Shown here piece by piece: positions 17,039 to 26,633 of a DNA stretch of 64,000 nt; positions within the stretch are counted from its first letter, which is position 1; the number at the start of each line of letters is the position of its first letter. A model generated the notes under the pieces. It did not search any database, was not told the DNA's origin, and worked only from the letters and a program-made list of their open reading frames with translations. Source of the stretch: Idiomarina seosinensis (GTDB taxonomy: Bacteria; Pseudomonadota; Gammaproteobacteria; Enterobacterales; Alteromonadaceae); assembly GCF_003987275.1 (NCBI RefSeq), contig NZ_PIQF01000001.1, positions 62,001-126,000 of the forward strand. Direction: 5' to 3'. A program made the position numbers and the translations under genes.

Positions 17039-18211
17039 CTAAAACTTATACATCGCCATTAACTGCAGGCGGTTCAGGTAGCCGTCGATGCCAGCTTCAG
17101 TTTCGCGCGTAGCTTGTGATATTTCAGCACCAAAAGTCAGACTCGATGCCGGAGAATACATCAGGTTGAACGCCAGACGTTGCGTCGATTCGGTCATATC
17201 CCCTGACAGTTGCAACAGTTCGTTGTCGTTATCTGCCCAGCCGCGCGAATAAACAACGTTTGAACGTAGCTGTTCCGTCCAGAAATGACGATAGGCAAAC
17301 GAAATACCGGTTGAATCAATGGCTTCCAGTTCACCGTTGCTGTCAACATAGGCACCGTTCCAGGTGTTCAACCCTAAATAACGACCTAAACCTGACCCCG
17401 TGGTAATCGATGCTCGAATATCGTCCATACCAAAGGTGTACTTGGCACCGAAGCTAACCCCGAAACCCATGGCAGTTTCGTCATCATTGGTTTGGCTGAC
17501 GTCGTAGGTGAGCTGGCGCAGCAAGGCAGACGCTTGCCATGTCAGATTATCGGATTTGCCGGTGTACTTAGCGGTAATATCCGGCACCACGGTGTCACTG
17601 GACTCAATGCGACCTCCACCGACCGGTGTTACCGTCGTTTCCGGGTTCTCTACCGAAAAGCTAAAGCCGCCTGAGGTATAGCGGATCTGCGCCTGACGGT
17701 TAAACACGATACCGTCGGTAATGCCGATAAAGTCGACGGACTCCGCGAGAATGTTTAGGTCCTGAAAGTTTGACCAGGTTTGACCGAACGTCCAGTTACC
17801 GTATTTGAAAAAGGCGTGACGCAGGCGCGGGTTGTAAGAGTTGGAAATCCGCTCATCACCGTCCGGGGTTAACTGAAAGTCCATTTCAATATGGCCCGTC
17901 AGAGTTTCGCCATTATCAAGTGCGGTTTTGGTGGTAAAAATGAAGCGTGACTGGCGCGCGTGAAAGTCGGTGGTCAAATCATCGCCCTCACCACCGACTG
18001 GGGTGATGCTGGGGATATACTGCTGGCGACCAATGTTGGCGCTCGAAGGAGCCGAACCGTCAGCGTAATCGGATAACAACATATCCAGTTTTACATACCC
18101 GCCAAAATTATATTCTGTTTCGGCAGCCTGAGCGCCCAGGCTCATCGCTGCAAGGACCGCCGCTCCGGCCGTCGATAACGTAAATTTTTTCGTCATACTT
18201 GCTTTAGCCAT
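17039..18211 (-). CDS. DcaP-like outer-membrane porin
   Basis: 390 aa with a Sec signal peptide ending LGAQAAE and a GGGAGAA ribosome-binding site. The mature protein begins YNFGGYVKLDMLLSDY and contains many alternating beta strands. It ends in an aromatic residue (MAMYKF), as OmpA/porin-type barrels do. Motifs such as HARQSRFIF and NPRLRHAFFKYGNWTFGQTWS are typical of the DcaP trimeric porin family, which in other bacteria passes negatively charged small molecules. It is divergent from acs across about 180 bases. A role in acetate or dicarboxylate uptake is plausible from context but not shown. Confidence 0.88.
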   Translation of the reverse strand: MAKASMTKKFTLSTAGAAVLAAMSLGAQAAETEYNFGGYVKLDMLLSDYADGSAPSSANIGRQQYIPSITPVGGEGDDLTTDFHARQSRFIFTTKTALDNGETLTGHIEMDFQLTPDGDERISNSYNPRLRHAFFKYGNWTFGQTWSNFQDLNILAESVDFIGITDGIVFNRQAQIRYTSGGFSFSVENPETTVTPVGGGRIESSDTVVPDITAKYTGKSDNLTWQASALLRQLTYDVSQTNDDETAMGFGVSFGAKYTFGMDDIRASITTGSGLGRYLGLNTWNGAYVDSNGELEAIDSTGISFAYRHFWTEQLRSNVVYSRGWADNDNELLQLSGDMTESTQRLAFNLMYSPASSLTFGAEISQATRETEAGIDGYLNRLQLMAMYKF

Positions 18212-18391
18212 GGTGTTCTCCCGTTCAGCTAATTGTGTAGCTTGTTCTTTTTATCGAAGCTTTTGTATAAAAGTAACGCTAGTAATTCTCGATAATTGTT
18301 CAAAATTTCGCAATCTAGACTATGGTCTAATAGTCTTCAGACCTTGTATTACGTACAAAAGATGCATCATGCGAATAAGGAGGAAGCGGTA

Positions 18392-20332
18392 ATGTCGCAA
18401 CTATATAAAGTGCCGGACCACATTAAGCAAAATGCAAAATTGGATAACGACAAATACTTAGAGCTATACCAACAATCCGTTGATAACCCTGACGAATTTT
18501 GGCGTGAGCAAGGTAAGCGTATCACCTGGTTCACTCCTTATAACACCGTTAAAAATACAACCTTCGAACCGGGTAACGTTAATATCAAGTGGTTTGAAGA
18601 CGGCACCCTGAATGCTTGCTATAACTGCATTGACCGTCACCTGGCGGACAAGGCCGACAAAACGGCGATTATCTGGGAAGGCGACGACCCTAGTGTAGAT
18701 AAACACATCACCTATCGCGAGTTACATAAAGAGGTATCCCGTTTTGCTAATGGCCTGAAAAAATTAGGTATAGGTAAGGGCGATCGGGTCGCGATTTATA
18801 TGCCGATGGTACCTGAAGCTGCTTACGCGATGTTGGCCTGTGCCCGAATTGGTGCCGTGCACTCAGTCATTTTCGGCGGTTTTTCGCCAAATGCTATTGC
18901 TGACCGAATTAATGACTGTGGTGCCAAAGCCATTATTACTGCCGACGAAGGCCGTCGTGGTGGCAGTACCCTGGGTCTTAAGAAAAATGTCGACGCCGCG
19001 TTAGAGGGGGATGCATGCCCAACACTGGAGCATGTGATTGTGGCGCAAGTGACCGAAGGTGAGGTGAACTGGACAGATGGCCGCGATGTTTGGTGGCACG
19101 AGTTGATTGCGGATGTCAGCAGCGACTGTCAGGCCGAAGTAATGAATGCCGAAGATCCACTGTTTATTTTGTACACCTCGGGGTCTACGGGTAAGCCGAA
19201 AGGTGTAGTGCATACCACCGGTGGCTATATGGTATTCGCGTCGATGACTCACGAATATGTCTTCGACTGCCACGATGATGATATTTATTGGTGTGCGGCT
19301 GACGTGGGCTGGATTACTGGCCACTCTTATATCGTTTACGGGCCTTTTGCGAATGGTGCGACCACGGTAATGTTTGAAGGGGTTCCAACCTATCCGGGTG
19401 TGGGTCGTATTGGTGAAATCGTTGATAAGCACCAAATCACCATTTTATACACCGCACCGACGGCTATTCGTGCGTTAATGGCAAAAGGTGACGAAGCCGC
19501 TAAAACGTCAAACCGTGATAGCCTGCGGATTATGGGCAGTGTTGGTGAGCCAATTAACCCCGAAGCCTGGGAGTGGTATCACCAGCGTATTGGTAACGGC
19601 AAGTGCCCGATTATGGACACCTGGTGGCAGACCGAAACCGGCGGCATTATGATCACGCCGCTGCCGGGTGCTACGGATCTTAAACCGGGTTCGGCAACGC
19701 GTCCGTTCTTTGGGGTTAAGCCGGCATTGGTCGACAATGAAGGTAACAAGCTGGAAGGCGAAGCCGAAGGTGGTCTGATTATTGAAGACTCCTGGCCAGG
19801 GCAAATGCGTACCTTGTGGGGCGACCACGAACGCTTTGAACAAACCTACTTTTCTGTTTATAAGAACGTGTACTTTACCGGTGACGGCGCGCGTCGTGAT
19901 GGCGACGGTTATTACTGGATCACCGGCCGGGTGGATGACGTGCTTAACGTATCCGGACATCGTCTGGGTACCGCTGAAATCGAAAGTGCGTTGGTTGCGC
20001 ATAAGTCAGTGGCAGAAGCTGCAGTAGTGGGCTATCCGCACGACTTAAAAGGTCAGGGCATTTATGTTTACGTGACTCCGGTGGAAGGGGTTGAGGTGAC
20101 CGATGAGTTGACCAAAGAGGTGCGTAACTGGGTGCGTTCTGAACTAAGCCCGATTGCCACCCCGGATCTAATTCACTGGACAACCGGTATGCCGAAAACC
20201 CGCTCCGGTAAGATCATGCGCCGTATTCTGCGTAAGATTGCAGCCAATGAATTTGATAATCTGGGTGACACTTCAACCCTCGCCGATCCATCGGTGGTCG
20301 ACTCGTTGATAGAAAACCGCAAAAACAAGTAG
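18392..20332 (+). CDS. acs: Acetyl-CoA synthetase
   Basis: 646 aa, the normal length. It converts acetate, ATP and CoA to acetyl-CoA through acetyl-AMP. The AMP-binding P-loop reads [11 protein letters not shown], the adenylate motif lies in [10 protein letters not shown], and the C-terminal catalytic lysine lies in RSGKIMRR (Lys607, equivalent to Salmonella Lys609, the residue acetylated by Pat). ATG 18392 is chosen because AAGGAGG (18377-18383) lies eight bases before it; the longer in-frame extension has no ribosome-binding site. The CrbR/CrbS system just downstream is the known regulator of acs in Vibrio and Pseudomonas, so control by that pair is likely. Confidence 0.97.
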   Translation: MSQLYKVPDHIKQNAKLDNDKYLELYQQSVDNPDEFWREQGKRITWFTPYNTVKNTTFEPGNVNIKWFEDGTLNACYNCIDRHLADKADKTAIIWEGDDPSVDKHITYRELHKEVSRFANGLKKLGIGKGDRVAIYMPMVPEAAYAMLACARIGAVHSVIFGGFSPNAIADRINDCGAKAIITADEGRRGGSTLGLKKNVDAALEGDACPTLEHVIVAQVTEGEVNWTDGRDVWWHELIADVSSDCQAEVMNAEDPLFILYTSGSTGKPKGVVHTTGGYMVFASMTHEYVFDCHDDDIYWCAADVGWITGHSYIVYGPFANGATTVMFEGVPTYPGVGRIGEIVDKHQITILYTAPTAIRALMAKGDEAAKTSNRDSLRIMGSVGEPINPEAWEWYHQRIGNGKCPIMDTWWQTETGGIMITPLPGATDLKPGSATRPFFGVKPALVDNEGNKLEGEAEGGLIIEDSWPGQMRTLWGDHERFEQTYFSVYKNVYFTGDGARRDGDGYYWITGRVDDVLNVSGHRLGTAEIESALVAHKSVAEAAVVGYPHDLKGQGIYVYVTPVEGVEVTDELTKEVRNWVRSELSPIATPDLIHWTTGMPKTRSGKIMRRILRKIAANEFDNLGDTSTLADPSVVDSLIENRKNK

Positions 20333-20350
20333 GTCGCGTCCTGACGCGAC
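20333..20350. repeat. Short GCGTC/GACGC palindrome directly after acs
   Basis: GTCGCGTC-CT-GACGCGAC, a perfect 8-bp stem starting at the first base after the acs stop codon. One copy of the dispersed hairpin family described in the findings. Confidence 0.75.
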
Positions 20351-20357
20351 TTAGCGG

Positions 20358-20516
20358 ATGCCGGGCGCGGGGAAGTGGCTGATGTTCGACACCCCTCTTC
20401 CAAGAGACGCCCGTGAACCCATCCCTGGGGGGCTTGGGTGGCGCCATCCTTGGCGCCACACACTCTTGGAAGAGGGGCTGTTCGAACATTAACAGCCACT
20501 TCACCGGGCCCGGCAT
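20358..20516. repeat. Structured palindromic element, about 160 bp (copy 1)
   Basis: Outer arms ATGCCGGG/CCCGGCAT and inner arms CCCCTCTTCCAAGAG (20392-20406) and CTCTTGGAAGAGGGG (20463-20477) are complementary, with a partly paired zone between them. They enclose a 56-nt core holding two small hairpins with CATCC-type loops (ACCCATCCCTGGGG and GGCGCCATCCTTGGCGCC) separated by GCTTG. The core aligns without gaps to the reverse complement of the element at 31.5 kb. Confidence 0.8.
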
Positions 20517-20524
20517 TTGCATTC

Positions 20525-20543
20525 CTTGCGTCAGAGACGCAAG
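20525..20543. repeat. Short GCGTC/GACGC palindrome
   Basis: CTTGCGTC-AGA-GACGCAAG, a perfect 8-bp stem just to the right of the long palindromic element. Member of the dispersed hairpin family. Confidence 0.75.
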
Positions 20544-20592
20544 CCCCACCGTTTAATTTGTATTTATATTTGAACATTTTGGCGTTAAGCGC

Positions 20593-20620
20593 TATTTTGT
20601 ATAAATATTGATACAAAATA
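20593..20620. promoter_or_regulatory. Probable HipB operator upstream of hipBA
   Basis: A perfect 10-bp inverted repeat TATTTTGTAT-N8-ATACAAAATA ends 12 bases before the hipB start. HipB-type antitoxins bind such palindromes as dimers and repress their own operon. The AT-rich sequence within and beside it could be the -10 region. Assignment rests on symmetry and position. Confidence 0.75.
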
Positions 20621-20631
20621 GACTAAGTATT

Positions 20632-20883
20632 ATGAGTCGTCAGCAGATAGGTCTTCAGCTACAGCAGGAGCGTAAACGCCGAGGATTAAGTCAGCAGAAG
20701 GTTGCTGACCTTATCGGATGTGCTCGTCCACGAATTTCCCTTATCGAAAATGGTCGATATCAAGGCTCACTTCAGCTATTGGAGCGCTATCTTAACTTAT
20801 TGGACATGGAGCTGTGTGCGCAGACCCGGCGAGCGTCTCGTCCTGTATTTGAACAGTTAGGAGATATCTACGATGACGACTGA
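20632..20883 (+). CDS. hipB: HipB-like XRE-family antitoxin
   Basis: 83 aa with a single helix-turn-helix of the Cro/C1 type: RKRRGLSQQKVADLIGCA then RPRISLIENGR. ATG 20632 is chosen because it lies just after the palindromic operator and is where the family similarity begins. The stop overlaps the start of hipA by 11 bases, the usual antitoxin-toxin coupling. The protein should neutralise HipA and repress the operon. The pair lies between acs and the CrbR/CrbS genes. Confidence 0.88.
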   Translation: MSRQQIGLQLQQERKRRGLSQQKVADLIGCARPRISLIENGRYQGSLQLLERYLNLLDMELCAQTRRASRPVFEQLGDIYDDD

Positions 20884-22081
20884 TTTGGGTGAATATTTAC
20901 CAGAGCGTGTGAAGCGGGTTGGGGTTAATGTGGGTGAGCATGAAGCGGGTATTTTATCGAAAGAAGCTCATGCCAGCTTTTTTTACACAAATAAGGATTA
21001 TCCTGTCTCATTAACCATGCCTTATCGTGAGCTTCCGTATAATCACGGTGTGGTACATCCGATTTTTGCACAAAACCTACCGGAAGGTTTTTTAAGACGT
21101 TACATTCATGAGAAATTGCTGCGGTATGCGCAGGTTGATGACATGTACTTACTTGCTTTGATGAAAGATAAGGGGGTAGGTCACCTAAGTTATCCGTCGG
21201 AAGTTGAGTTACCAGACGCGGAGGGTGTCGCTCTCGATGAAATTCTTCACTGGCATGAGTCGCAACCGTTATTTCCACAGCTATTAGAACGCTTCTATTT
21301 GAATGGTATGGCGTCAGGCGTACAACCCAAAGTTATGGTTGCGCGTGCGACGGTTTTACAAAATGACGTCATAGTAAAAACCTATGATGAAGAATTTCCG
21401 TTACTTACGGTCAACGAGTTTGTCTGTATGAAGTGCGCACAAAGCTGCGGATTTGAAGTCCCTCAAGTTTGGCTGTCCGATAATTTTGAGCATTATGTTG
21501 TGGAACGTTTTGATACGTTGCCAAGTGGTGAAAAACTCGGTATTGAAGACTTCGCAACTTTGTTAGGTCGTAGTGGTGATGAAAAGTATAAAGGCAGTTA
21601 CGAGAATATTTTAAAAGCAACGAGGTTGAACACGGGATCACTATCTCAAGTCGAGAACGTGTTTAAACTGATTGCTTTTAATTGTTTGATTGGGAACGGG
21701 GATGCTCATTTAAAGAACTTTTCGCTGGTGTATGAAAGTGATTTTAACAACATTCGGTTAAGTCCGGTTTACGACGTTACACATACCTTAATTTATCCGG
21801 AAATCGATAATAGTATGGCGCTGAAGATGCGTAAAAGTCGCTCTTTCCCAAACCGTCAGCAACTCGTTGAATTTGCTTACAGTGCCGGAATTCCGACGCG
21901 TGTTGCTGCGGACTTAATTGACCAGATGGCGGATAACCTCAACGATTGCTTGTCTGCTCTGGCAGAAGCTGCAGCTATGCCGGGCTTAAAAGAATCGATG
22001 CTTAAACACCTTTCCGCGGTAATGCACCAGCAACACGTTAAAAAAGTTTATCGGCACGAGAAAAAGCGTAAGTATCGATGA
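20873..22081 (+). CDS. hipA: HipA-like serine/threonine kinase toxin
   Basis: 402 aa, slightly shorter than E. coli HipA (440 aa). The N-terminal HipA_N subdomain includes PIFAQNLPEGFLRRYI. The kinase part has the ATP-loop SGVQPKVMV, the catalytic loop GNGDAHLKNFSL and the metal-binding SPVYDVTHT. E. coli HipA phosphorylates glutamyl-tRNA synthetase and causes growth arrest; the target here is unknown. All core kinase motifs look intact, so the gene is probably functional. TAGGAG lies before the ATG, which overlaps hipB. No relatedness to the acetate genes is apparent, so it is probably an insertion into that locus. Confidence 0.9.
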   Translation: MTTDLGEYLPERVKRVGVNVGEHEAGILSKEAHASFFYTNKDYPVSLTMPYRELPYNHGVVHPIFAQNLPEGFLRRYIHEKLLRYAQVDDMYLLALMKDKGVGHLSYPSEVELPDAEGVALDEILHWHESQPLFPQLLERFYLNGMASGVQPKVMVARATVLQNDVIVKTYDEEFPLLTVNEFVCMKCAQSCGFEVPQVWLSDNFEHYVVERFDTLPSGEKLGIEDFATLLGRSGDEKYKGSYENILKATRLNTGSLSQVENVFKLIAFNCLIGNGDAHLKNFSLVYESDFNNIRLSPVYDVTHTLIYPEIDNSMALKMRKSRSFPNRQQLVEFAYSAGIPTRVAADLIDQMADNLNDCLSALAEAAAMPGLKESMLKHLSAVMHQQHVKKVYRHEKKRKYR

Positions 22082-22103
22082 ATTATCATGGGCGAGCGAC
22101 GAT

Positions 22104-22124
22104 GCTTGCGCCGGGGGCGCAAGC
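22104..22124. repeat. Short palindrome between hipA and crbR
   Basis: GCTTGCGCC-GGG-GGCGCAAGC, a perfect 9-bp stem followed by TACGGTA. The right arm plus tail (GCAAGCTACGGTA) also occurs at about 34.74 kb after a terminator. A looser relative of the GCGTC hairpin family. Confidence 0.65.
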
Positions 22125-22165
22125 TACGGTAGGTTATAGCTAACTAACTGAGTATAAGAATAATT

Positions 22166-22798
22166 ATGGCTAAATTTTTGATTGCGGACGACCATCCGTT
22201 GTTTCGTGAGGCGTTGCAGGGGGCATTGGGAAATCATTTTGATGAGTTAACTCTGCGCGAGGCGGAAGACCTCGATTCGACACTGGCGGCGCTGAATGAG
22301 GACGACGATGTCGATCTGTTGCTGCTGGATCTGCACATGCCGGGCAGCGGCGATCTGTATGGCCTGATCCGGGTGCGCGAGGACTATCCGTTATTGCCGG
22401 TGGCAATTATTTCTGGCTCTGAAGACGCTTCGATAGTGGCTAAGTGTATTGGCTTTGGTGCGCTGGGTTTTATCCCTAAATCAATGTCGTCCGCCAAGAT
22501 TGCTGAAGCGATTGATACGATTTTACAGGGTGATACCTGGGTGCCGGAGGAAACTCGCGGTCGCCTGGACGGTATTTCTAACGAAGATCAGGAGCTGGCG
22601 CGCAAAGTGTCAGAGCTCACTCCGCAGCAATACCGGGTATTGCACTTTTTGCACGAAGGGCTGTTGAACAAGCAAATTGCTTATCAACTGAACATTACCG
22701 AAGCGACCGTAAAAGCACATATCACCGCTATCTTTCGTAAACTCGGCGTGTACAGCCGCACCCAAGCCGTACTCGTCGCCGAACGTCTGCAATTGTAG
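22166..22798 (+). CDS. crbR: LuxR/NarL-type response regulator, CrbR-like
   Basis: 210 aa. The receiver domain has acidic residues in IADDHPL, phospho-acceptor Asp55 in LLLLDLHMPG and the conserved lysine in FIPKSM. The C-terminal LuxR helix-turn-helix reads LTPQQYRVLHFLHEGLLNKQIAYQLNI in two parts and ends TVKAHITAIFRKLGV. The gene is followed after two bases by a sensor kinase with a sodium:solute symporter-like N-terminus. That is the arrangement of CrbS/CrbR, which switches on acs in Vibrio cholerae and Pseudomonas. Its likely targets here are acs and the DUF4212-symporter operon. Confidence 0.88.
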   Translation: MAKFLIADDHPLFREALQGALGNHFDELTLREAEDLDSTLAALNEDDDVDLLLLDLHMPGSGDLYGLIRVREDYPLLPVAIISGSEDASIVAKCIGFGALGFIPKSMSSAKIAEAIDTILQGDTWVPEETRGRLDGISNEDQELARKVSELTPQQYRVLHFLHEGLLNKQIAYQLNITEATVKAHITAIFRKLGVYSRTQAVLVAERLQL

Positions 22799-22800
22799 CG

Positions 22801-25800
22801 ATGACCTGGATACTGGTTTTAGCCTCGCTGCTGTATGTGGTTTTTTTGTTTACGGTAGCGAGCTGGGGGGATAGAAAGGGTTCCTGGGCGAATAAACTCA
22901 GCCACCGGCCATTTGTGTATGCCATGTCGTTGGCGATTTATTGCACCTCCTGGACATATTACGGTGCGGTCGGCAATGCTGCGACCGATGGTTGGGCATT
23001 TTTCCCGATACTATTAGGGCCGATATTGCTGTTCCTGTTCGGTATCAAAATCCTCGAAAAACTAGTCTCTGTCAGTAAACAGCAGAATATTACCTCAATT
23101 GCTGACTTTATTTCTTCCCGTTATGGCAAAAAACGCCGGTTGGCGGTGGTGGTTACCACCATTGCCGCGCTCGCCATCGTGCCCTATATCGCGTTGCAGC
23201 TAAAAGCGGTCGGCCTGAGCTTTTCGGTATTGACCGAGAGCGATAGTTTTACCAGCGAGTTTTCCTTAAAAGAAATGGGTGCTGCGGCACTAATGGCGTT
23301 ATTCGCCATGCTATTTGGTACCCGTCATGTGGAAGTCACCGAATATCGCAGCGGCATGATTTTGGCGATTGCGGTCGAGTCGATGATCAAGCTGGCGGCG
23401 CTGGTTGCCGGCGGCATTTTTGCATGGGAGTTGATTAGCTCCGACGCCGACTATCAGCTGGTGCAGACATTTCAGTCGATAGATGAACCACAATGGAGCC
23501 TGGCCGCATTTGGTGAATTCGAGTTTATTGTGCAAACGTTAATGGCTGCTGGCGCTATCCTATGTCTCCCCCGGCAATTTCATGTTGCTGTGGTGGATAA
23601 CGTTAACGTAAAACATTTGCAGACGGCACGTTGGGGATTTCCATTGTATCTGGCCATTACTGCCGCAGCGATTGTGCCGATAGCGGTAGCGGGTGCTTAC
23701 TTTCTTCCGGGTAATGCTGACGGCTCGACGTTCTCTCTGCAACTGCCGCTACTTCGCGATCAGCTGTGGCTGTCACTGGTTATCTTTATTGGTGGTATTT
23801 CAGCGGCAACGGCGATGGTGATTATCGCGTCAGTGACGCTAAGTACCATGGTCACTAACGACGTTATCATGCCGATTTTATTGCAGCGTGAGTCGCGGTT
23901 GCCGCTAAAAGAACGCCGGCGCGAATACGACCGAACGCTGCTATCGTTCCGGCGTTGGGCGATTGCAGTAACCATGGCATTGTCGTTTTTGTGTTACTAC
24001 TTTTGGGCGGCGCGGACCAACTTAGTCAGCATCGGCTTGCTGGCGTTTTCGCTAGTATTGCAGTTGCTGCCGGCATTAATAGGTGCTTTGTATTGGCGCA
24101 GAGGTCATGCGCGCGGCGTATACGCAGGGTTAGCAGCGGGCTCGGTCGGTTGGATATTCGCGGTGCTGGTGCCTCTCTATTCGTCGACAGCGGCGACCGA
24201 TATCGAAATTATCACTCGCGGTACGGTAGTTTCACTAAGCCTGAATGTGATTGGGTACATTGCCTTTTCTCTGTTCGCGCAGCCGCGTCTGGTCGACCGT
24301 ATTCAGGCGACTGCCTTTGTTAAGCCGCGGGCGGAACTGCCAGACAATAACCTGCATAAAAATCATCATGCGACCAATGCTGACATGATGCTGTTGTTGA
24401 AAACCTTTTTAGGGGCGGAACGCGCGCAACAGCTGATGTCGTATTATCAAGCGCCGGATGCGAATGCGTCGCTGCGGGCCGAAGAAGTGGCCGACCGTGC
24501 CTTAATTCGGTATGTGGAACGCTCGATTGCGGGGGTTCTGGGCTCGGCGACTGCTCGATCTTTGATCCAGGCGGCGCTGCGTGATAAACGGCTAAACTTA
24601 GAAGAGGTAGTGCACTTTTTTGATGACACCACCCAGGCGTTGCAGACGCAGCAGTCGATTTTGTTTAGTTCGCTGGAGAATCTGGCGCAGGGCATCAGCG
24701 TGGTGGATCCGGAGCTTAAATTAGTGGCCTGGAACAAGCGTTACCTGGACTTGTTTGAATACCCTGAAGGGATGGTAAAGCCGGGCCAGCCGATCGCTAC
24801 CCTTATTCGTTATAACGCAGAACGCGGGGAGTGTGGTCCGGGCGACATTGAAGAGTTAGTGAGTAAGCGCTTACGTTATATGAAAAAGGCCTCGCCGCAT
24901 CGGTTCATTCGGCGCCGTGCCGATGGCCGGGTGATCGAGATGGTGGGTAATCCGTTGCCCAGTGGCGGCTTTGTGACCAGCTTTACCGATATCACCGGAC
25001 ACGTGGAGACGCAGCAGGCGTTGGAAGATGCCAACATTGACCTGGAACAACGGGTCGACACGCGCACTCAGGAGATTCGTGAGATCAACCAGGAGCTGAC
25101 GGCCGAGATTGATCGTCGGCGAGAAGTAGAAGAGCAGCTGAAAAAAGCCAAAGCCGAGGCGGAAGCGGCGAATGCATCGAAGACCCGATTTTTAGCGTTG
25201 GCCAGCCACGATATCTTGCAGCCGTTAAACGCTGCGCGACTTTACTTGTCAGCGATTGATGAAAAAGAGCTGTCGGAACGCAATCTTGGCTTGGTGGGTA
25301 AACTGGACACCGCACTCGGTTCGACCGAGCACCTTTTATCCACGCTATTGTCCATCGCTAAGATGGACCAGGGCGCGCTGAAACCGCAATTCCGGCATGT
25401 TCAGCTCAGTTCAATACTGGGTCCGCTGGTGGAGGAATATACGGTACTTGCGGAGCAGCGTCAGTTGCAATTTAACGCATATTATAAAGACCGTGCGGTG
25501 TATTCGGATCCGACGTATTTGCGCCGTATTGTGCAGAACTTTTTGTCGAATGCAATTAAATATACACCGGCCGGTAAAGTGCTGCTGGGCGTTCGTCGGC
25601 GGGGTGATTATTTACAAATTGCGGTTTGGGATACCGGTCCGGGGATAGCAGCGCAGCAGCAGAATAAAGTGTTTGATGCGTTTTACCGCATCCAGAATCA
25701 AAACGTTGAAGGTGTCGGGCTGGGGTTGAGTGTTGCGCAACGGATGTCGGAACAACTGGGCTGTGAGCTGCAGATTGCATCGGAAGAAGGACGCGGTTCC

Positions 25801-26250
25801 TGCTTTTCGGTAACGGTACCGCTGGGTAACCCAACGCAGGTGGTGAGTAAGCCGGAGTATAAAGCCGAGGAAACACCAACAGCTGAGCTAACCTTGCTGG
25901 TGGTTGACGATGACAGAGAAAACTTAGCCGCTGTCCGTGCTTTGCTGGAAAAGTGGGACTGCTCTGCAATCACTTGTCAGAGTTACCAGCAGGCGGTGGA
26001 TTACGCAACTAACAATCCGGCGGTTGATGGCTTGCTATTAGATTATCAGCTGGGTGAAGGTAATGGGCTTGAATTGGTTCAGGAGCTGCGCACCATCTGG
26101 CAAAGCGAATCGCTACCCGGCGCATTGGTGACCGCCATGCGCGATGACAACGTGAAAAAAGCGGCACGCCAGGCCAAGCTTCACTTTCTGCCGAAGCCGG
26201 TTAAACCCGCCTCTTTGAAGGCCCTCCTTAAATATATTTCTTCGCGATGA
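22801..26250 (+). CDS. crbS: Hybrid sensor kinase with SLC5 transporter-like sensor domain, CrbS-like
   Basis: 1149 aa. Residues 1-500 or so form a sodium:solute symporter (SLC5)-type domain with about 13 membrane segments (for example YAMSLAIYCTSWTYYGAVG). Then follow a STAC-like linker, a PAS domain (about 620-740), a coiled coil, a HisKA domain with SHDILQPLNAARL (phospho-acceptor His803), an HATPase domain (DTGPGIAA, GVGLGLSV) and a C-terminal receiver (Asp1081 in LLLDYQLGEG, Lys in LPKPVKP). CrbS proteins of this architecture control acetate use. The adjacent response regulator and the nearby acs and acetate transporter genes support the same role. Confidence 0.92.
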   Translation: MTWILVLASLLYVVFLFTVASWGDRKGSWANKLSHRPFVYAMSLAIYCTSWTYYGAVGNAATDGWAFFPILLGPILLFLFGIKILEKLVSVSKQQNITSIADFISSRYGKKRRLAVVVTTIAALAIVPYIALQLKAVGLSFSVLTESDSFTSEFSLKEMGAAALMALFAMLFGTRHVEVTEYRSGMILAIAVESMIKLAALVAGGIFAWELISSDADYQLVQTFQSIDEPQWSLAAFGEFEFIVQTLMAAGAILCLPRQFHVAVVDNVNVKHLQTARWGFPLYLAITAAAIVPIAVAGAYFLPGNADGSTFSLQLPLLRDQLWLSLVIFIGGISAATAMVIIASVTLSTMVTNDVIMPILLQRESRLPLKERRREYDRTLLSFRRWAIAVTMALSFLCYYFWAARTNLVSIGLLAFSLVLQLLPALIGALYWRRGHARGVYAGLAAGSVGWIFAVLVPLYSSTAATDIEIITRGTVVSLSLNVIGYIAFSLFAQPRLVDRIQATAFVKPRAELPDNNLHKNHHATNADMMLLLKTFLGAERAQQLMSYYQAPDANASLRAEEVADRALIRYVERSIAGVLGSATARSLIQAALRDKRLNLEEVVHFFDDTTQALQTQQSILFSSLENLAQGISVVDPELKLVAWNKRYLDLFEYPEGMVKPGQPIATLIRYNAERGECGPGDIEELVSKRLRYMKKASPHRFIRRRADGRVIEMVGNPLPSGGFVTSFTDITGHVETQQALEDANIDLEQRVDTRTQEIREINQELTAEIDRRREVEEQLKKAKAEAEAANASKTRFLALASHDILQPLNAARLYLSAIDEKELSERNLGLVGKLDTALGSTEHLLSTLLSIAKMDQGALKPQFRHVQLSSILGPLVEEYTVLAEQRQLQFNAYYKDRAVYSDPTYLRRIVQNFLSNAIKYTPAGKVLLGVRRRGDYLQIAVWDTGPGIAAQQQNKVFDAFYRIQNQNVEGVGLGLSVAQRMSEQLGCELQIASEEGRGSCFSVTVPLGNPTQVVSKPEYKAEETPTAELTLLVVDDDRENLAAVRALLEKWDCSAITCQSYQQAVDYATNNPAVDGLLLDYQLGEGNGLELVQELRTIWQSESLPGALVTAMRDDNVKKAARQAKLHFLPKPVKPASLKALLKYISSR

Positions 26251-26360
26251 TGGTCGTACGACCAAAGTCCAATTCCTTCTGTTAACAACTGGCTTTACAT
26301 TTGTTAGCGAACAAAAACAAAAGTTCAAACAACAACAGTTACAACAAGAAGGAGACGTTT

Positions 26361-26627
26361 ATGGCATTTAAAAACGAAAGTGATGCCAAAGCGTATTGGA
26401 AAGAGAACCTCGCCTTGATGCTCAAGTTGCTGGTTGTCTGGTTTGTCGTTTCCTACGGCTTTGGAATTCTGTTAGTGGACGTGTTGAACGAAATCCGTTT
26501 CTTTGGCTTTAAGCTAGGATTCTGGTTCGCGCAGCAAGGCTCCATTATTACCTTCATCGTGCTCATATTTATTTATGTACGGAGCATGGCCAAACTCGAT
26601 AACAAATACGAAGTTCACGAGGACTAG
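26361..26627 (+). CDS. DUF4212 membrane protein, small partner of the symporter
   Basis: 88 aa with two predicted membrane helices (LMLKLLVVWFVVSYGFGILL and SIITFIVLIFIYV). It begins AYWKENLALM, typical of DUF4212. ATG 26361 follows AAGGAGA; the in-frame upstream extension lacks such a site. The gene ends six bases before the symporter and is a constant neighbour of this symporter type in proteobacteria, so the two probably form one transporter. The 110-base gap upstream likely carries the promoter, possibly bound by CrbR. Confidence 0.9.
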   Translation: MAFKNESDAKAYWKENLALMLKLLVVWFVVSYGFGILLVDVLNEIRFFGFKLGFWFAQQGSIITFIVLIFIYVRSMAKLDNKYEVHED

Positions 26628-26633
26628 TGCGCT

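Noticed and set aside
19001-20002. Long minus-strand open frames inside acs
   Set aside because: They are shadows of a highly biased real gene; acs on the plus strand accounts for the region.
20173-20616. Minus-strand open frames of more than 100 codons after acs
   Set aside because: They run through the acs end and the long palindrome, and their composition follows the repeat. No start signal.
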